Shown here in pieces: positions 21,724 to 23,642 of a DNA stretch of 23,642 bases. The translations under genes were made by a program, and so were the position numbers. The stretch is taken from contig CAZFDK010000043.1 of NCBI GenBank assembly GCA_964518305.1, positions 1 through 23,642 on the forward strand, in the 5' to 3' direction. This DNA comes from Caribbeanibacter sp964518305. GTDB taxonomy: Bacteria; Gemmatimonadota; Gemmatimonadetes; Palauibacterales; Palauibacteraceae. Each line of letters starts with the position of its first letter. The first letter of the stretch is position 1. The notes below the pieces were generated by a model. The model saw nothing but the letters and a program-made list of their open reading frames with translations. It did not search any database and had not been told where the DNA came from.

Positions 21724-22623
21724 TCAGGGACCGCCCTCGACCGGTCCCGGCTCCGCCGGGGCTCGGCTCGTCCGCAGCCACGCGACGCCGGCCACCACCA
21801 GGGCGCCGCCCCCGAGCTGAAGCGCCGTCATCCGCTCGCCCAGCGCCGCCGCGGCCAGCAGAACGGTGATCACCGGCTCCGCGGTGGAGTAGAGGGAGAC
21901 CTTCCCGGCATCCATGTGCTGGAGCGCGACGAGGAACAGGGTCACCGGGACGGCGGTCCCCACGAGCCCCGTGAGCAGGGCCCAACCCACCGCTTCGCCC
22001 CCGCCCCCGAGCCGAAGCCCGCCCTGGACGAGGGCCAGTACGCAAGTCACGGCCGCCGTCACCGTCAGAATCACGGCGGAGCCTCCCAGCGCAGGCGAGC
22101 GGCTCATGACGCGCCGGCTGGCCAGCGTGTAGCCCGCGATGGCGATCATCGCCGTCAGGGCCAGCGCCACCCCCGCGGCGTCCGCCCCGCCGCCGGCCCC
22201 GGCCGTCAGGGCGCAGCCGCCCACGGTGAGGACCAGCGCCACGCCTCGTCGCGCATCCAGGGGCTCGTCCAGGAAGAGGGCACCCCCCAACACGACGGCC
22301 GCCGGAAACGTGAAGAAGAGGAGCGTGGCGACGCCGGCGGTGAGGTGCTCGAGGCTGCCCAGGAAGCCGGCTCCGCTCACCGAGTACAGTGCGCCCAGGA
22401 GGGCCAGCTCCGTCCACCGCTCCCGGGCGGGCGGATCCCGACCCGTCACGGCGATCACGAGCCAGACGGCGGCCGCCCCGATTCCGAAGCGCCAGGCCAC
22501 CAGCGACCACACGTCCGCCCCGGCGCGGAGCGCGAGGCTCGCCAGCACCGGGAGAGTGGCGTACCCGAGGACGGAGCCGGAGACCGCTCCCAGCCCCCGC
22601 CGGCTCTTTTCACGCGGGTTCAG
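21724..22623 (-). CDS. EamA-family (drug/metabolite transporter) permease
   Basis: Inner-membrane permease of the DMT superfamily, with about ten hydrophobic segments in two EamA repeats: the first opens VLGYATLPVLASLALRAGA and the second VALALTAMIAIAGYTLASR. LEHLTAGVATLLFFTFPAAVVLGGALFLDEPL and YSTAEPVITVLLAAAALGERMTALQ are the typical ends of each repeat. The start is uncertain: no ATG, GTG or TTG lies in frame before the first membrane segment. A CTG at 22623 overlaps the FKBP stop (CTGA) with GAGG four bases upstream, which I use (299 residues). The GTG at 22548 would cut the first segment. The transported substrate is unknown. It is coupled to the FKBP gene by the overlap. Confidence 0.82.
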   Translation of the reverse strand: MNPREKSRRGLGAVSGSVLGYATLPVLASLALRAGADVWSLVAWRFGIGAAAVWLVIAVTGRDPPARERWTELALLGALYSVSGAGFLGSLEHLTAGVATLLFFTFPAAVVLGGALFLDEPLDARRGVALVLTVGGCALTAGAGGGADAAGVALALTAMIAIAGYTLASRRVMSRSPALGGSAVILTVTAAVTCVLALVQGGLRLGGGGEAVGWALLTGLVGTAVPVTLFLVALQHMDAGKVSLYSTAEPVITVLLAAAALGERMTALQLGGGALVVAGVAWLRTSRAPAEPGPVEGGP

Positions 22624-23153
22624 CGGACCTCGAGCAGCTCGATGTCGAAGACCAGCACCGCGTTCGGCGGTATGGGGCCGGAGCCCTGCTGCCCGTAGCC
22701 CAGCTCGGGCGGGAGCACCAGGAGGCGCCGCCCCCCCTCCCGCATGCCGGAGACCCCCTGCAGCCAGCCCCCGATGAGGCCGCCCTGGCTCAGGGGGAAG
22801 GTGGCCGGCTGACCCTGCTCGCGGCTCCCGTCGAACTTTTGGCCGTCGGGGAGCCAGCCCGTGTAGTGGACCACCACGGTGTCGCCGGGCGCCGCCCGGG
22901 TCCCGGACCCCTCCTGCAGGACCTCCACGTACAGGCCGGACTCGGCCCGCTCCATGGAGTCCAGGCTCACGCCGAGCTCGTCGGCGTACTCCAGCTGGTC
23001 CGGCTGGCCCGTGACGGCCGCGGTGTCCAGCGGGGGCGGTCCGCCGGCCGAAGAGGCCTGTCCGGCGGAATCGCCCCCGTCGTCGCCACCCCCGCAGGCG
23101 GCCAGCAGTAGGGCGAGGGGAACGACCAGGGCGATGCGTCGTGTCATGCTCAT
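22620..23153 (-). CDS. FKBP-type peptidyl-prolyl isomerase, lipoprotein
   Basis: Peptidyl-prolyl cis-trans isomerase that helps fold envelope proteins. It has 177 residues. The lipoprotein signal MSMTRRIALVVPLALLLAAC gives lipidation at Cys20, followed by GGG, so an outer-membrane anchor facing the periplasm is likely. A Gly/Ser/Asp-rich spacer leads to the FKBP domain (about 75-177): GDTVVVHYTGWLPDGQKFDGS, FPLSQGGLIGGWLQGVSGMREGGRRLLVLPPELGYG, and PPNAVLVFDIELLEV with the usual isomerase residues. The ATG at 23153 has GAGG seven bases upstream; a second in-frame ATG is two codons later. A good sigma-70-like promoter lies upstream. It is followed by the EamA transporter with a CTGA overlap. 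Confidence 0.93.
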   Translation of the reverse strand: MSMTRRIALVVPLALLLAACGGGDDGGDSAGQASSAGGPPPLDTAAVTGQPDQLEYADELGVSLDSMERAESGLYVEVLQEGSGTRAAPGDTVVVHYTGWLPDGQKFDGSREQGQPATFPLSQGGLIGGWLQGVSGMREGGRRLLVLPPELGYGQQGSGPIPPNAVLVFDIELLEVR

Positions 23154-23219
23154 GCTGGATCCTCGGATGAGTCGTGATCCGGACATTCGGTTCCGCCGCC
23201 GGCGCGGAGCGCGGCGAGG

Positions 23220-23249
23220 ATCGTAGTCCGGGCGGAACGATCGTGTCAA
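23220..23249 (-). promoter_or_regulatory. Sigma-70-like promoter for the FKBP gene
   Basis: On the minus strand TTGACA (23249-23244), a perfect -35 element, is followed after 18 bases by TACGAT (23225-23220), four of six matches to a -10 element. Such a hexamer pair is uncommon by chance in this GC-rich sequence. It lies about 66 bases before the FKBP start codon. Confidence 0.55.
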
Positions 23250-23261
23250 CGAAACAGCTCT

Positions 23262-23642
23262 CTAGTTGGCGAGCTTCCGGGCCCGGAGGCAGGCACCGTC
23301 CAGGGAGGAGGCGGTCCCGGGAACCAGCTCGAGTCCCAGGCCCCGGAGACGGTCGACGGCGCGCTCGCGAAGGGCGCCTCCCTCGCCCAGGAGCCCTCCG
23401 GAGAGGGCCACCCGGGACGGCGCCCGGGGGCCGCACTTCCTCCGCGCCGCCAGGACCGCGGCGGCCAGGTCGGCCGCCGCCTCGTCCGCCAGGCGCCGGG
23501 CGGTCGGATCCCCGTCGTCGGCGACCCCGACCACGGTCGGGGCCAGGGCAGCGATCTGCCGGCGGTCGGCCCCCGCGGCCCATTCGACGAGCTCGGAGGG
23601 CCGCTCCACGTGAGCCCGGGACACGATCCGGTCGGTCAGCAT
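23262..23642 (-). CDS. BadF/BadG-type ATPase or N-acetylglucosamine kinase-like protein (5' partial)
   Basis: C-terminal part (about 126 residues visible) of an ASKHA-fold sugar kinase; the gene's start lies past the window edge. The pattern HVERPSELVEWAAGADRRQIAALAPTV, then GDPTARRLADEAAADLAAAV and VALSGGLLGEGGALRERAVDRL is what I associate with N-acetylglucosamine kinase-like members of the BadF/BadG/BcrA/BcrD family. SGGLLGEGGALRE is the late Gly-rich adenosine-side motif. It ends EGACLRARKL-like (DGACLRARKLAN), typical of the family's end. A visible ATG at the window edge is not the likely start, since the N-terminal ATP-binding half is missing. It would act in amino-sugar recycling or uptake. 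It is separated from the FKBP gene by 108 bases with its own promoter. Confidence 0.78.
   Translation of the reverse strand: MLTDRIVSRAHVERPSELVEWAAGADRRQIAALAPTVVGVADDGDPTARRLADEAAADLAAAVLAARRKCGPRAPSRVALSGGLLGEGGALRERAVDRLRGLGLELVPGTASSLDGACLRARKLAN

Noticed and set aside
22624..23583. Upstream extension of the transporter frame to 23583
   Set aside because: The extra residues are Arg/Gly/Pro-rich and cover the FKBP gene, which is clearly coding in another frame.
1..23642. CRISPR arrays, tRNA or rRNA genes, IS elements, prophage or defence systems
   Set aside because: None seen: no spaced direct repeats, no transposase, integrase or nuclease motifs, and no tRNA-like cloverleaf or rRNA stretch noticed by eye.

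Overview
This is a 23.6-kb, very GC-rich stretch of chromosome from a Gram-negative-type (diderm) bacterium. It encodes LolA, Lnt, a TonB-dependent receptor and lipobox-bearing lipoproteins. Start codons are often GTG, and many genes overlap by 1 to 4 bases. A run of ten N (11486-11495) shows that this is a scaffolded assembly, probably a metagenome-assembled genome. Style and gene content would suit Gemmatimonadota or a similar phylum, but this is inference; no rRNA or strong phylogenetic marker is present. Several proteins are rich in Asp and Glu and the glutamate dehydrogenase looks haloarchaeal in style, which may point to a saline habitat (weak inference).

Layout. (1) 1-4817, plus strand: a tight run lolA (5' end outside the window), hemL, a Gfo/Idh-type protein and lnt, so two lipoprotein-biogenesis genes flank a tetrapyrrole enzyme and an oddly substituted oxidoreductase-fold protein. 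(2) 4889-10576, plus strand: a TonB-dependent receptor, a histone-deacetylase-fold deacetylase, a glutamate dehydrogenase whose start lies inside the deacetylase gene, and a class V PLP enzyme. (3) 10620-16815, minus strand: read in transcription order, a pterin-4a-carbinolamine dehydratase, a glycosyltransferase, a GCS2-type carboxylate-amine ligase fused to CBS domains, an AspA/AstE-type zinc hydrolase, and a tyrosine phenol-lyase-type enzyme broken by the assembly gap. The last three genes overlap by 1-4 bases and look translationally coupled. (4) 16904-18656: a DUF3891 protein (plus) converging on a 56-residue small protein and a SEC-C zinc protein (both minus). (5) 18936-21714, plus strand: a PhzF-like enzyme, an alpha/beta hydrolase and an O6-methylguanine methyltransferase, with overlapping stops and starts, then a small lipoprotein. 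(6) 21724-23642, minus strand: a BadF-type kinase fragment, a lipoprotein FKBP prolyl isomerase with a recognisable promoter, and an EamA transporter.

Most of the window is ordinary housekeeping and accessory metabolism; I see no phage, IS element, CRISPR array, tRNA or defence island. The points most worth attention are: the lyase in region 3 carries residues diagnostic of tyrosine phenol-lyase rather than tryptophanase; the ~96 bases beside the assembly gap are foreign to that gene and look like a piece of a class III aminotransferase, so the scaffold join is probably chimeric; and the ligase-CBS / hydrolase / lyase trio could be an uncharacterised amide-forming and amino-acid-cleaving pathway. 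No intergenic stretch exceeds 300 bases; the longest is 18657-18935.
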